From: Polyodon spathula
Lineage: Eukaryota > Chordata > Actinopteri > Acipenseriformes > Polyodontidae
DNA length: 64,000 bases
Assembly: GCF_017654505.1 (NCBI RefSeq)
Contig: NC_054553.1
Coordinates: 12,327,049-12,391,048 of the forward strand
Reading direction: 5' to 3'
Both the position numbers and the translations under genes were made by a program. Position 1 is the stretch's first letter. Every line of letters starts with the position of its first letter. Below the pieces are notes generated by a model that did no database searches, was not told where the DNA came from, and worked only from the letters and a program-made list of their open reading frames with translations. Of the stretch, positions 21,294 to 33,937 are shown piece after piece.

Positions 21294-24200
21294 ATGGCAA
21301 ATTTGATTAATTATCGAGACAACAACGCCGCGATGTTGATGGTAGAGGCACACCAGCGCGCTAGTATTATTGGGTCGAAAACAACAACAACAACAACAAC
21401 AAGCGGCGGCGGAGCGTCCCCAGTGAGTGAACCCTCTTCATCTTTAATTCATATTAACACCGTGCATTTTCAGCAACACTTGCCTCTCGCCCTCCACCAC
21501 CACAAACTACAAACACAACAACAACCACACCAACACTATGCCGAGGAAAACAACACGGACGAGTTGCTGAGAAAATCCTCCACAACTACTTTATCCCGGG
21601 TGCACGAAGAAGCTGCTGTAAATACTAGCATTACCGGTACTACGACTACTACAACTGCTAGCAGTGAGGGGAGTGATGATGTACGGAAATGTGGCTACTT
21701 GAGAAAGCAAAAACACGGTCACAAGAGATTCTTTGTGCTGCGGGAACCAAGCCAGGTGGGTCCTTCCCGGCTGGAGTACTATGATAGTGAAAAGAAATTT
21801 CGAAATTGCTCTCGGTCTGCCTCTTGCCCCCCTAAGAGAGTGATTCCTCTGTACCAGTGCTTTACTGTAAACAGGAGGGCCGATGCCAAGAATAAATACC
21901 TAATTGCACTGTATACTAAAGATGAGTGTTTTGCTATGGTCGCTGAGAATGAGCATGAACAGGAATGCTGGTACACGGCAATAAGTGACTTAATGAATGA
22001 AGGGAAAAGGGGGGGGCTGGATTCAGATGAGCTGGATGATGGCTATGGCACCGTCACACCTGGGACTGTATTTAAAGAAGTGTGGCAGGTGAATGTGAAG
22101 CCCAAGGGACTGGGGCACACTAAAAACCTGACTGGAGTGTACAGGCTGTGTCTCTCCAGCAAGACCATTCACTTGGTTAAGCTCAACTCTGACACCCCCT
22201 GTGTGAACTTGCAGCTGATGAACATCAGGCGGTGTGGGCATTCTGAGAGCTTCTTCTTCATTGAGGTGGGTCGCTCTTCCTCCATTGGGCCCGGGGAGAT
22301 CTGGATGCAGGTGGATGATTCTGTGGTGGCTCAGAACATGCATGAGACCATCCTGGAAACCATGAAAGCCCTCAAAGCTTTCGCTGAGTTCAGGCCAAGG
22401 AGCAAAAGTCAGTCCTCCGGCAGCAACCCCATTGCTTTCATTACCACCCGCCGGCACCTGGGCAACCTTCCCCCCAGCCAGACCGGCTTGCAGAGGCGGG
22501 CCAGGACGGAGAGCATGGCTGGCACACCCCCTACAAGCAAAAGTGGGGGTTACCGCTTCCGGACCTCCAGTGAAGGGGAGGGCACCATGGCCAGGCCTTT
22601 TAGGTCTGTCACTGGGAGCTTAATCCACCTGAACACTGCCAGGATAAACCTGGGCAAGCAGGAGGGCAGCGGGAGGTACGTAAAGGCGCCCCCTGGATCT
22701 GCCTACCACACACGCTCTGCCTCTCTGCCCGTTTCTCACTTTCCCTCTACCACCAGCCCTGTCAGCGTTTCTTCAAGCAGTGGCCACGGATCAGCTTCTG
22801 ACACCCTGACCCGCCCCTCCAGTGCCTCTATATGTGGATCTCCAAGTGACGGAGGGTTTAATTCTTCCGACGAGTATGGCTCCAGCCCTGGGGATTTCCG
22901 ATATTTCAGGGTTAGAAGCAACACCCCCGATTCCCTGGGGAACACCCCACCGATCCGGGAGGAAAACTGCTTGAGTGAGTATATGTCGATGGATAAGCAC
23001 GCTAATGGGAGGAGCAGCTGCTGTTACAGTAGCCAGGACGATGGCTTGAGGGATGAGTACATTGACGCTGAGAAATGCTTCAGGAAAAGGACTCACTCGC
23101 TCACCAAGCCGGGTGCCACCACAGTGTACCAGAAAATGGCACAGACCACCTCCTCACTGGATGAACCCGGTGCAGATGCCAACCCCTTGGGCAGCCACAG
23201 CCATCTGTCATACTCTGCCTCCCCTAAATCCAGCTACCCCTATCCAGAGGATTATTGTGAAGCTAAGCTTCCGTCACCTTCCATCACCCAGCGGCAGGGT
23301 GCAACTAAGGACGATGGCTACATGCCAATGATGCCTGGTGTAGTCCCCTCCTCCCAAGCAGATTATATGCCTATGCATCCTAAAAACACTGCCCCCAAAC
23401 AGATCGTCCACCCCAGGTCAGCACCTCATGAGGACTCTAGGGGCTATATGATGATGCAGCCCAGTGCAAGTTGCTCACTTGTGCGAAACGGCTCCAAGGG
23501 CAGCAGTGACCGGTTGCCCAATGGCGAGTATATGGATATGTCCCAGAGCAACAGCACTCGATGCAAGCTGTCCAGCGACTGCTCTTATGGTCGGACTGCA
23601 CCTGATCTCCCTAAGTCCTACAGCTCTTACTTCTCTTTGCCTAGATCATACAAGGCTCCTGTCCAGGAAAACGGCAAGCACAATGATTATGTCCCCATGT
23701 GCTCTCCTTGCAGGCCAGTTAATGATGGACCCGAGTACAGCAACAGATGTACTGGTAGCAGCAGCATCACCTCTACCAACAGGGGGCACAGTAGTCACAC
23801 ACCCGCCTCTCTCAGCCTGCAAAATGGGAATGGGTTAGTCTGTGGACCGAACCGAAGAGCTGTGAGACCCACCAGACTGTCCCTGGGCAGCCGTAGTAGC
23901 AACACAGTACCCCGGACTTCCGAACGAGCCCTGCCACCTGAGCCCCACAGCCCAGGAGAGTATATTAATATCGATTTTGGAGAGAAGGCCATTCACACAC
24001 CATACTGCCTGTCCGCAGAGGGGTCTCCTCCTTCCCTGGGCTCCACCAGCGACCACAGGCGGTCTCTACTAAATGACTACATGAGCCTGGATTTGGATGC
24101 CCAGTCGCCCAAAGCAGCTGATGTATCTCTACCACGCTCTGCCACCAGAATGGCCCCGACCTCCTCTTCCATTGTAGATGCTCCCAGAAGTCAGCCCAGC

Positions 24201-24864
24201 AATGATTATGGTCGGGTGGCTCTCGGGGACACACCTGTCACTGGCGGAGCAGGACGGACTGATGATTATACAGAAATGACCTTTAACCTGGCACTGACCC
24301 CACCACGGTCAGGTGCCCCACAGGAGCCAGACAGCCTTGAGGCGGTGAGCCCATCTTCAGTTGTGAAGCGGCTCTGTATTGTTGAACGGTACCCTGGACA
24401 GAGCAGCTTTCCTATCCCCCCTCCTCCTTCTTCAGCGCCCCCCTTTGAACCCAAGGTGATCCGTGCTGACCCCCAGGGCAGGCGGCGTCACAGCTCGGAG
24501 ACCTTCTCCTCCTCGCCCAGCAGTTCAGCTAGCATCGCCCCCACCAGCACCCTCCTGATCGACGGTAGCAAGCGGCACAGCTCCGCCTCCTTCGACAGCG
24601 TCTGGCTTCGACTGGAGGAGGGACCCAACACCAGTGCAGGGGGTGAGTGCAGCAGCCAGGACGGCAGTGGGAAGATGTGCAGGAACACCTCGGCTGGCTA
24701 TCAGAATGGTCTCAACTACATCGCCCTGGATCTAAGGGAGGAGCTGAGGAGCTGCGAGCCCCCTGCACCACTGACCTCCCCCTCGCCGCCTCCTCCTACT
24801 GAGAATGGAGCCTACGCCAGCATAAACTTCTCCAAGTCAGACAGAATGAAGGGTGCGCCAAAAG
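21294..24864 (+). CDS. IRS2: Insulin receptor substrate 2, exon 1 (all but the last residue)
   Basis: Scaffold that is tyrosine-phosphorylated by insulin and IGF-1 receptors and recruits PI3-kinase, GRB2 and SHP2 at the plasma membrane. After a 129-residue low-complexity N-terminus come a PH domain (about 130-238, opening VRKCGYLRKQKHGHKRFFVL, the IRS2 rather than IRS1 form) and a PTB domain (about 259-367). The tail has YXXM PI3K sites at Tyr563, 676, 691, 718, 746, 799 and 992. Tyr890 (YINI) is a GRB2-type site; Tyr1142 (YIAL) and Tyr1174 (YASI) are SHP2-type. Basophilic Ser sites such as HTRSASLP and RKRTHSLT are present. DEYGSSPGD…RSNTPDS and PYPEDY also match IRS2. Predicted length is 1,191 aa, against about 1,340 in mammals. 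The first ATG in the frame was chosen; Met14 or Met16 are alternatives. Without splicing at AAAAG/GTTGGT the frame reads on to 24,935. Confidence 0.97.
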
Positions 24865-27800
24865 GTTGGTTATGTTTCTGTCTTCCTTTACGCCAGAAGC
24901 ACAAAGCCCAGGAGATGAACTGTTTTCATGAGTAGTTACAATTGCGTTTGCTGGGAAAGATGGGCAGTGGGGGCACGTGTGAAGTTTAAGACGCTAAACT
25001 GAATCGGAAAGGGCAGTAAAAGCACTTGTGAGTTTAGCTAGTCAAAATAACTTGGTTTATTAGATCACTTTTTGTTTCATAATTGTACTAGTAGAACAAA
25101 AAGTTCAAAGAACAGAACAAAAAGTAGAAAACATTGGTTGTTTGCAAGCCTACATTTCTTTTGAGTGAGTTTCAAAGATGACAGTGAATGCTGTACTGTT
25201 TATGAGTGTTGCTTTTCATTCAGTGAGCAGTGGTAATGAATACTAAAAGTACAATGTAAACTGCATGACAATTAGGAAGCAGCGATATCATCTTGTAACT
25301 AGTGGTAGTTATCATTCCAGCTCTATAAATGGTCCTTCCACTTAATTCTAAAGTTAAAAAGCTTCCTGGATAACAAAGCAGTTGTGAAGTTGACTGTACT
25401 GTGACCCATTACAATGTGCTATGGCTTCTGTTTGTATGTGGCTATTGTGTAAGGTATGGTAAAATGAGCTCAATATTAAAATGATACAAATGCAGCTGAA
25501 CTATGTTGCCTGATTTTCAAAAGTATTCCAAATGGTGTGCCAGCTTGCTAAGAATTCAACAGCTTGGTGAAAAACTGGGCAAATGTTTTGCGCTTGTGAC
25601 TGAGCTGCTTGTAATGTTCATGTTCTGAATCGCAGTAAGAGTAATAGAAGTAGAGATTTAAATGGTTCTTCAATCCTATTCTGAAAATAGGGTGACATTA
25701 CTGGGGCAGGTTAAATGGTAACCGTGCATTCAAATCTGAAACTGTTCTGCACTATATTTATACGACTACTGCATGCTGTATGTTTAGATAACAGGGGTGG
25801 AGATAGAAGTTCAAGGCAAAATCCATCGCTGTTTTCATAATCGTAGAAAAAACAAACTCACCTTTTCGAAACCCTGCTACAGTATATGGAAATCTTAACT
25901 ACATCCCTGGTTAATAGTCTAAACTTTTTTTTTTTTAAATACATTTTACAGACATTAAGATTCAGAAATCGGAGCCAATTTAGCCATTCAGTTTACTGTG
26001 TGTAGTGCGTGCCCCCTCCCATTCTATATTGTGTCGTTATAAGAGCAGTGGCTGTTAGTTGGCCTGTGCTAGTCACTCTGGTCAGATCTGTTTGTTGATT
26101 GGAAGGGGGGCTGGATGCAGGAGGAGAGCTCTGTTTTCCCTTCCAGTTTTACTGTCTCTGCAGAAGCTCTGCATTTCTGCCATGTTTTGAATTTGTTTTG
26201 AAGTCTGTAAACAAGTGACACAGCATTTTAAATTTTTTTTTTTTTTTTAAAGCTGTTCCCCCCTAATTAGCCCATAGGGCTGTTTTTAAATGAATGCAGA
26301 ACAAGAAGCAGGTTTTTAAGGGCTCTTCTGTGGATGTGAAGGCAGACCTTTCAGATCTTCATCTCTTCTACTTCTGACTGGCAGTCCTTGCTTTTTTTTT
26401 TCTTTTTGACCACCCTTTTGTTTATTTTAAAAGCTGTGATTCCGACAGGATAACCTAAATGAGATGCCCTGTCCCCCTTCCAAGAGGTCTTAAACCAGTT
26501 GTGTAGATGATGGGGACTCCTTTTCATTAGCACTTTCAGCCATTTCAGGTTAATACAAGCTTCATTAGCTACTGTGCGTGTGGAACAAGCTCAGGTGTGT
26601 CCTATTAAACTGATAGTAAAACAAGGAATGGATCAAACTGCTATGCAATGGCAGCCTTATTCCAGCCCTGTCTTGTTTATCAAAATAATGTCTGTTGATG
26701 GGTCCTACAAAAAAAAAAACCCTTGTATTTTCCGATAGATATTGAAAAATGGTCCAGTTAATTGTCCAGTGTGTTTTGGAGTATTTTGTTTTACTTGGAG
26801 AACACACTCGTTCGGGGATGGGAATATTCTAATATCTTAAGACTGCACCAATCACATTGCTGCATGGCAGATGGTTAAACTAATTTTGTTCTGAAATGAA
26901 TCTTGCAATTAATTCTACAGTAAACAGTGATGGGAGGGGGGCAAGGGAAGGGTTTGTGGTGGTCTTATGTAACCAGCTTTCCCTGTCAACAGCTTTATGG
27001 AATAATGACCTTCGAAAGCTTCAAGGATCCTGCAGTTGAGAATCAAATTTAGCACTTTGGCACTACTGTACTGCAGCACTGCTGTGTTGGGCTGTGGTTA
27101 AGTTTTTTATAATCAGATGTTATTGTTACTCGTGTTGGGCTGTGGTATTATTATAGCTTTACCATTACAGTCTTTAAGTACATTTCAAGAGTAAACGTTT
27201 CTACCTTCTGTATAAACAGGCTTTACGTTTAAATGTTGTAACACATTTCCATTTTACATTGATTTCTATTATAGTTTACAGTGTGCATCCCAATACTATA
27301 CTAAAAATGTGAAAATCAATGCAAATGTTTAGTGAAATTCTAAACTGTTTAGGGTGATCATTTTCTGTTTATATGTTTAAACTTTTTTTAAACCTAAATT
27401 CAACATTTTAAAGATGACAAATGTATTTGGCCTCCAATATGAATTTGTACAAATGTTTATATGTATATCTTTTTTTTTTTGTTAATTTGCATTCAGAAGT
27501 AAATTCAAGGTATAGACCTATAGATTTATTAAATATTCCATGCTTAATGAGACTGTCATTGCCATCTATGAATCATGGTGACAAGCAAGTGAAGCTCATC
27601 AGTTTTGCCAGAACCGTGAAATTGCATGGTAGGCATGATTTGCTCCTTGATGTGGTTCTGCCCATCTTTCTCAGACTAAATTTGATCAATATTTATTTTG
27701 CTACTATACCAAAGGCTATGTCCTGTGAGGGTGGCTCATTTACACAAGTGAATGCTGCAGTTGGCAGGTCCCTGTTTTTCTTTCTCCAACCTCTGTATTT

Positions 27801-28321
27801 GTAGAGCTTATGCTGTAGTACTTTTTTTTTTATTTTGCCCCAGAACATTTATGCTTTCTACTATGGTGTTTCCCCTAAACACACACCAGGAATACAAACA
27901 CTTAGCAGCTAAACATTGCCAGCTTGGCTATCTGACTGTTCTGTTCAAAGGAAAGAGGCAGGACAGTGGAGGATGTTAATGGTTTTTATTGGTTGGGGTA
28001 TACAGTAGTTCTGAACATTACATATTTGCTTTTAAACATACTGGATTTTGTAAGGCTGCTGTGGAGGGAGGGGGGAATCCTAGCCATTTTGATGATGTGG
28101 TCTTGGCAGATAGGGTACAGTGCCCATAATCGCATTAGGCAGCAGTGCAGTTTCACAAAGCCGTTATGACACGGTGGTCGTACTATAATATTGATGCCCA
28201 TCTTGTGGTCGAGTTTGTATAACTAAAGAAATAAGAGATGTGATCTTTCTTTGGGGTTTTTTTTCAGGAATTGCAGTCTGTCTTCCTCAATTCGCTTTTG
28301 AAGTGGTGATTGGTGCATGAT

Positions 28322-28322
<1 letters not shown>
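24865..28322. other. Intron segment, nothing named
   Basis: No gene, RNA or recognisable element apart from short T tracts (25,926-25,937; 26,228-26,248) and a G-rich patch near 26,935. Short frames have no family signature. Confidence 0.55.

Positions 28323-28363
<41 letters not shown>
28323..28363. repeat. C41 homopolymer
   Basis: 41 consecutive C, by far the longest mononucleotide G/C run in the window. It could form an i-motif on this strand and a G-quadruplex on the other. Length in assemblies at such runs is unreliable. Confidence 0.9.
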
Positions 28364-28364
<1 letters not shown>

Positions 28365-30327
28365 TCTCCTCCTGACTCATTTGTTTGTTGGAGCCCCATT
28401 GGGAGGAGCAGGACGTCAAGTCTTTTTTTTTTTTTTTGCAGCTCTGTTGTAATTATTTGGTTGGTGTGAAGCTCTTTTTATTCCTCCACCTGACTTGTTT
28501 ATCCAGCAGAAATGTGCATGATTGAGTCACACTATTTGTTTTTCTGTGGGTTTGAAAGAATGTGGAAAAACAGATGGAGTCAACCCAGATTGCAACAGTT
28601 ATTACAACCCTTTGCCAGCTGCATCAGCATTTGCACAATCTTCAACAATTGCTAATTTTGCAAACGGGCAAAGGTCCCAAGGCTCACAGATCTTCTGCTT
28701 ATAATTTGTTCCCCTCACCTTTTCTTGTGAAAAAAATATGTTTAGAAAGTTGACTGGGTACAGTACAATGACTGTTGTGTTTTTGCAGTGATATAGAACA
28801 GAATAACTGCTAGCTTGCATCAAAGTTAGATAATGAGTTATAGTAGGTTAATGGTAAACTTGAGACAAGGTGGTTGTCACTATTACTCGGCAAAAAACTA
28901 AAAACACAGGCCTGTATAGTAAGTCTTATGAAGGACCAGAACACATTTTAGAGGTTTGCAGAATATATATTTTTTTATTATTAATGCTTTACAGAAAAAA
29001 TGTGGGTACAGCTTGCATTCGTCATAATTGAGCTGAGAAACAATTATGGGGGTTGCTGACCCATTTACATTTCAGATAAAGTAGAAGTGTGCAGTTCTCA
29101 AGTCAAACTCATTGCAAACTTCAAGGTGACTGATCAATGCAGGAAGGAGGTTGAGTAACCAGCCCTGGTCCACGTGAGCTGGAATAATCCTGTAGCCTTT
29201 TGTGTTAAGCAGCCCGCTATGTTAAATCTTATGACTCCCATTAACTGGGTAGGTCACAGTTCAGGTAGTGTATAGCCCTATCGCTTTAAGTTTTGATGAG
29301 CATGAAAGGTTTTTTTTTTTTTAAGCTGCCTTTTTCCCTTCTGTGTAAAGTTGGTTTTGATAAACATTTCTGTTTTCCTCTAAAATGCTACTCCTAGGCT
29401 TTTTCCCTCCTGCTCTAGAATTCTATACCACCTGGAGTACACACTGTATTATACATGTCTGTAGAGATGGAACCTTTGTACCCCAAAATCTCAGTCCTTT
29501 CATTTTTTTACTGTCATCTCTTATCTCGTACAAGGACTTCCCCACTCTAGTGATGAATTGTAAGGTCACGTCGCCATTCAGCTGACTGCAGTAATATACT
29601 TTTATTTAGGGACCTGAATTAATCCAAACCTGTCACCTGACCTGACAGCATCAGAACAGAGGCACTCGTGAATGGAACTCATGAACTGATGCCACTGACA
29701 GCACCAAAGGTCATCAGCTGCTCCAGGGGCCAGTGTTGAAATAGAACATGTGCGCTTTAGGTTTGCTCCCCACTGGGGCTGAAAAGCAGAGAGCTCCTTT
29801 CATTTGTGTATTTGTGAATGGGGAGCTTAATCAATAGTACTAAACAACACAAGTGCTAATAATATTGATGGATACTGTTAATTGAATGGGGTCTGACAAA
29901 TAAACACATGAAACTTCAGCTCTACTACAACATATACTCCCTTCCTATTCTGAACAGAGTAGTTCAGATAACCTACTGTATATTTTCAACGAAGTCTTCA
30001 GTTAAAATACGTATGTCCCTTTAATTTTACCAAAAACAGTACAAATATATTGGAATAAACTCATCCAATAGTTAAGACAGAAGTTTTTTATTTTACAGTT
30101 CTGTTTTAGTCTGACTCCCTGTACAGATTAACTCTTCTCTCGGGCGATCTTGTTTTGTGCAATTATGATGTTAACCACCTCAAGACCCCTCTTCGGTTTT
30201 ATGACTTGAGTAAATAAACCTGAAGACTGAGTTGCACTTGCCCCGGGAGAGACAGCTTACCCCCAGATCCAGCGTAGCTCTCCCAGCTACAATCCTCATT
30301 CTATCTGCTTCCTTGCTGTCTCAGCAG
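28364..30327. other. Intron segment, nothing named
   Basis: Unique AT-rich sequence with T tracts near 28,423-28,437 and 29,311-29,322. No supported feature. Confidence 0.55.
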
Positions 30328-30745
30328 TAGTGGTGTAAGTCGTTGATAGTTTAAACATGAGTTGTGTCAAATGTTTTTAATTTTTCTTAATCGTTTAAAC
30401 TTTGTCAAAAATGTGCATGTCAAATAAAGAAGTAGGTGTCTGCAAATAACGGCTATCCATTTATTTTGTTTATTTTTATTTTTTTTACTTCCTATCTTTG
30501 TCACGTGGCATCATTGTCGTTGGATATTTGCCTCCCAATGTCCAGCATGCTTTTGGTCACGTGACTAGTCTGCTTCTACCAAAGCTGGATCTAGCGTGGT
30601 GGAGGTTGGGCCCAGACATGCAAGCAAAATGTTATAAATGTGATCAAATTCGGGCTGAAAACATAATGCGGTTGATTATTGAGACAGTTGCAAATGGCAT
30701 GCAACCAATTTCAATTATGGAGGATACTGGATTCAATATTATTAT
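30328..30745 (+). pseudogene. hAT-family transposase fragment
   Basis: From about 30,637 the + strand encodes CDQIRAENIMRLIIETVANG followed by MQPISIMEDTGF. This is the segment after the BED zinc finger in hAT/ZBED transposases (family pattern: I…PISIVEDxGF). The C-terminal dimerisation region and catalytic residues are absent. Upstream, 30,328-30,410 has TTGATAGTTTAAAC and TTAATCGTTTAAAC, reminiscent of hAT terminal regions. A related GGGCTGTTAATAGTTTAAAC occurs in the same orientation at 33,021-33,040. Truncated relic; exact subfamily not assigned. Confidence 0.65.
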
Positions 30746-31562
30746 TAGGCTTCCAAGCCAAAGGCTGGAAAGCCTATTGTTATTGTTAAAGTTTTTTTTT
30801 TTTTTTTTAAGTTTTTTTTCTTCCCAAAACTTTAAACTGCTGCTGCTTCGAAGCTGTGTAACTGATCAGGTTCTGACTTGGCAGGTAACAAGCTGGATAC
30901 ATGGGCTGTCAGATGTTGAAAAAATTTTACTGCTGTGTCCTTGCAATTGGCGCTGTGACACATTTTTCGATGAAATCTTCTTCTCGGGAACCGGTGATGC
31001 GATTGATCTGAAACTTGACATATATCATCAGCATCCAAACCCCCATCAAGTTTGCGAAGCAGGTTTCTGCGATAAATTTTAATGTCAAAATGGCTGTCAC
31101 AATTCTTATTGAAACGTGCCCCTAACAGTAAACTGCTGCTATTTGATCATCGTTTGACCAACAAACTCCAAATATGGTAGTTATTGTCCCAGTAACAATG
31201 GAATACAAATACATCAAAATGGTTATGTTTTATAAAACAAGATGGCCGTCAGGTGTATGTTTACGTCTAAAATTTAAAACTGCCTCAGTTGACAAACTGT
31301 TTACTTGACTAACTCGAAACTTCACAAGCATCATCCTTGACACTGTAACAATACAACTGACTTTTAAGAAACTTGCGTTAAACAAGATGGCTGCCTGACG
31401 TATTTTTGAAAAAAAAAAAAAAACTTTCAAAATCTTCTTCTGTGGAACAGTTGAAGTTGCTGATACTTAACTTTAAATTTGGCACATTGAGAACTAAACA
31501 CGCGTAGATGGGTACTGATACTGGGGCTTGGGAGCCGTTAAACTGCCTGGCAGTTCTAGTTT
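30746..31562 (+). repeat. Interspersed repeat with diverged internal units
   Basis: Bounded by TTCCAAGCCAAAGGCTGG near 30,752 and TTGGGAGCC…CTGGCAG near 31,528-31,555. Three internal units carry the same phrases: CTGAAACTTGACATATATCA / ACTCGAAACTTCACAAGCATC / TTTAAATTTGGCACATTGAG, and CAAAATGGCTGTCAC / CAAGATGGCCGTCAGGTG / CAAGATGGCTGCCTGACG. Spacing between units is about 150-200 bp. No complete coding frame. Family not identified. Confidence 0.55.
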
Positions 31563-33937
31563 ATTATTATTATTATTATTTTTTTAAACAGAATATTGAT
31601 TCTTTGAATTAACGTGATACTGTACTTGGAATAAAGTCAGTTTGGTGTGAACATAATTAGTTCTTGTCTCTTAAATACAGTAAGTAGGATAAATTAGCAA
31701 TTTGGATTTTAGCACTGTTTTGAATAATTAGACTACATCACATTTCTGTAATAATGCCGTTAATGCTCGCCGTCTAATCAAAACAGACCATTATTGTACT
31801 GCCGTGTGAACATGCGGTTTGCAGTACGCAGTGAAGTCCAGTCTTATGACTGGCTTGAAGCTGCAGCTCCCGGATATGTATAACAGCCGTCTGGCATAGA
31901 CAATAATACACAGTGATTTGACAGAAACAATTCACTCACTGTTTTCTCCGTCCTCGTTTCCTCCCATTAACCACAACAAAGGAATCAATCACGGCGTCAT
32001 ACCCCCCTAAAGTACCCTAAGCCCCGCCCCCTCCGATGGCTAGTTCAATCACGTCTCCTCCAATTCATGAATGAAACTTCGCTCACCGTACTAGGGCGAT
32101 GGATCCTTGTTCCTTGATTCCACCCCCTTCCCAAATGGCCGGCTTCCGACTGCCCCCTGGAATGAACTGCCCAACCATTCAGTACAAGGAACACAGTTCC
32201 TGTTTGTACAGTGCTCTCACAGGTCGAGAGGGAGATTTGTTGATTTCGGATTCATTCACTCTCTGTCACACGTCTGTGTTATAATTTTTCATATTGCTTC
32301 ACTGTTTTTATACATTTTTTATATAGGGCTTAATTATATCAAATAAATTACTAAATTTAGTTATTTTATTCTGTTAAACAACTTAGTGGGCCTTTAAATA
32401 GGCCAATCCTTCATTTTTCACCTACAAACGAGATCGCAACATGTTAATAAGCGACTAATCTTTATTAAAGCTGTAATGAAAAATAAACCATTTTGCTGGA
32501 CACACGATTACAATCGTTATGACGAGTAACTGTATTTAAATTAATAAAGATGAGTTGCTTCTGCTTTGAAATGAAAAAGTAAGACTTACGATTTAAAAGC
32601 CCGTTTAGTGGTTTCACAGAAAAAAAAAAAGTAAACCAGTTTTACTATAAACGCATTTCTCGGTTGTGATTGAGAAACACAAATGGATTAACAGGTATCA
32701 GTTGCATTTAAGGAGAGTAGACAACCTGATGTAAAAGACCTATTTGTAGACATATGCAGTAATTCATAGGAAGCTATTTAGTTATCGAGGGGTACGCATA
32801 CTACCCCCCTTACACAGCGTTTATCAAAATAGTTTTTATTTAACGTTTTAAATTTATATATTTTTAAAAGTTACCGTTTTAATTTAATAAATGTAATCTA
32901 GCACCCCTACTCTGCAGTATTTCCACACTGTGCACACACTGGTAGCCCTGAGCTCTCTTGTTGTAGAAGCGACTATTTGAGTAGCAACTGTAACTCCCTA
33001 TAATGATTTATTATTAATTAGGGCTGTTAATAGTTTAAACCACATTGTCAGATATAATGTGCCTTAGAGTAAATGAAAGAGGCTACATTTATTCAATGTC
33101 ATTTCCATATACGTACTATTGTACAAATGTAGTCTTAGAAAAATGTTGCAGTCATTTGGAATTACCTTATTTGCCGAAGGCATTTGTAAGTATGTTCACT
33201 TCACCTCTAATCTAGAGACTTGGCTAATAACTTGATAATGACGTTCTTTAGCTTTTTGAGCATATAAGAATCCATGGATATCTGCATATATGCCTCACTT
33301 AATGTATATTGTTATATGTATGTAGAGGTAGTTCCTGGTGATTATTTTCATGATACTGCTGCCAATGGTCCGAATTCACAGAATACAGTATCTTCTTAAC
33401 ATACACATAGGGTCTGTAAGCAATTTCCCCAGCTCCAGATTGATCAGCTATTGCAGTATGTACATTTAGCCTGTATAAGATTTCAGATCTAACTTTATTA
33501 ATTTGTGTGTCCAGTGGAAATACATACAGTAAGCCCCTCCATGCAGTGATTTACTCTGAACCAGCTTAGGCTTTCTTAAATGTAAAAGCTGTTCTTGTGT
33601 TCGCTGTCTACATGCATTCCCTATAGTACCATAGCTCACACCACCACCATGCTGCTTTCCTGCAGCTTTTACTCTGTTTTCACGCTATTCTCGTACACAT
33701 TTCACCCTACTCTCACACTGCCTTCTGACGATTTTCTAACTGTGGGCATGAGGGAACTGCAGCATTTCAGGCATCAATATGTGCTAAATGGATATAAACA
33801 CAGAGCACAAGAACGGAGGGCCATCTGATAAAGCGGAGCGGGTAGAGAGTTGTTTAACAATAATGGTTATTTTTGTTTTATTATGTACACAATACATTTC
33901 TGCTTTTTTCCCCCCATAGGTTTCTTTTTATCTGATT
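31563..33937. other. Intron segment with a GC-rich patch
   Basis: Mostly AT-rich. The stretch 31,980-32,170 stands out: AAGCCCCGCCCCCTCCG (Sp1-type), CAATCACG, several CpGs and CCGACTGCCCCCTGG. It may be an intronic regulatory element or an alternative promoter; nothing else supports either. The rest shows no feature. Confidence 0.4.

Noticed and set aside
22023..22457. 144-codon frame on the minus strand
   Set aside because: Antisense shadow of the conserved IRS2 PTB region.
24865..24935. IRS2 ending at 24,935 by read-through of exon 1
   Set aside because: The tail GWLCFCLPL… starts exactly at a good donor site (AAAAG/GTTGGT), and a matching acceptor gives an IRS2-like end. Kept only as a possible intron-retention form.
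30498..31082. 194-codon frame as one gene
   Set aside because: Only a short internal part resembles a hAT transposase; the rest runs through a T tract and a repeat.
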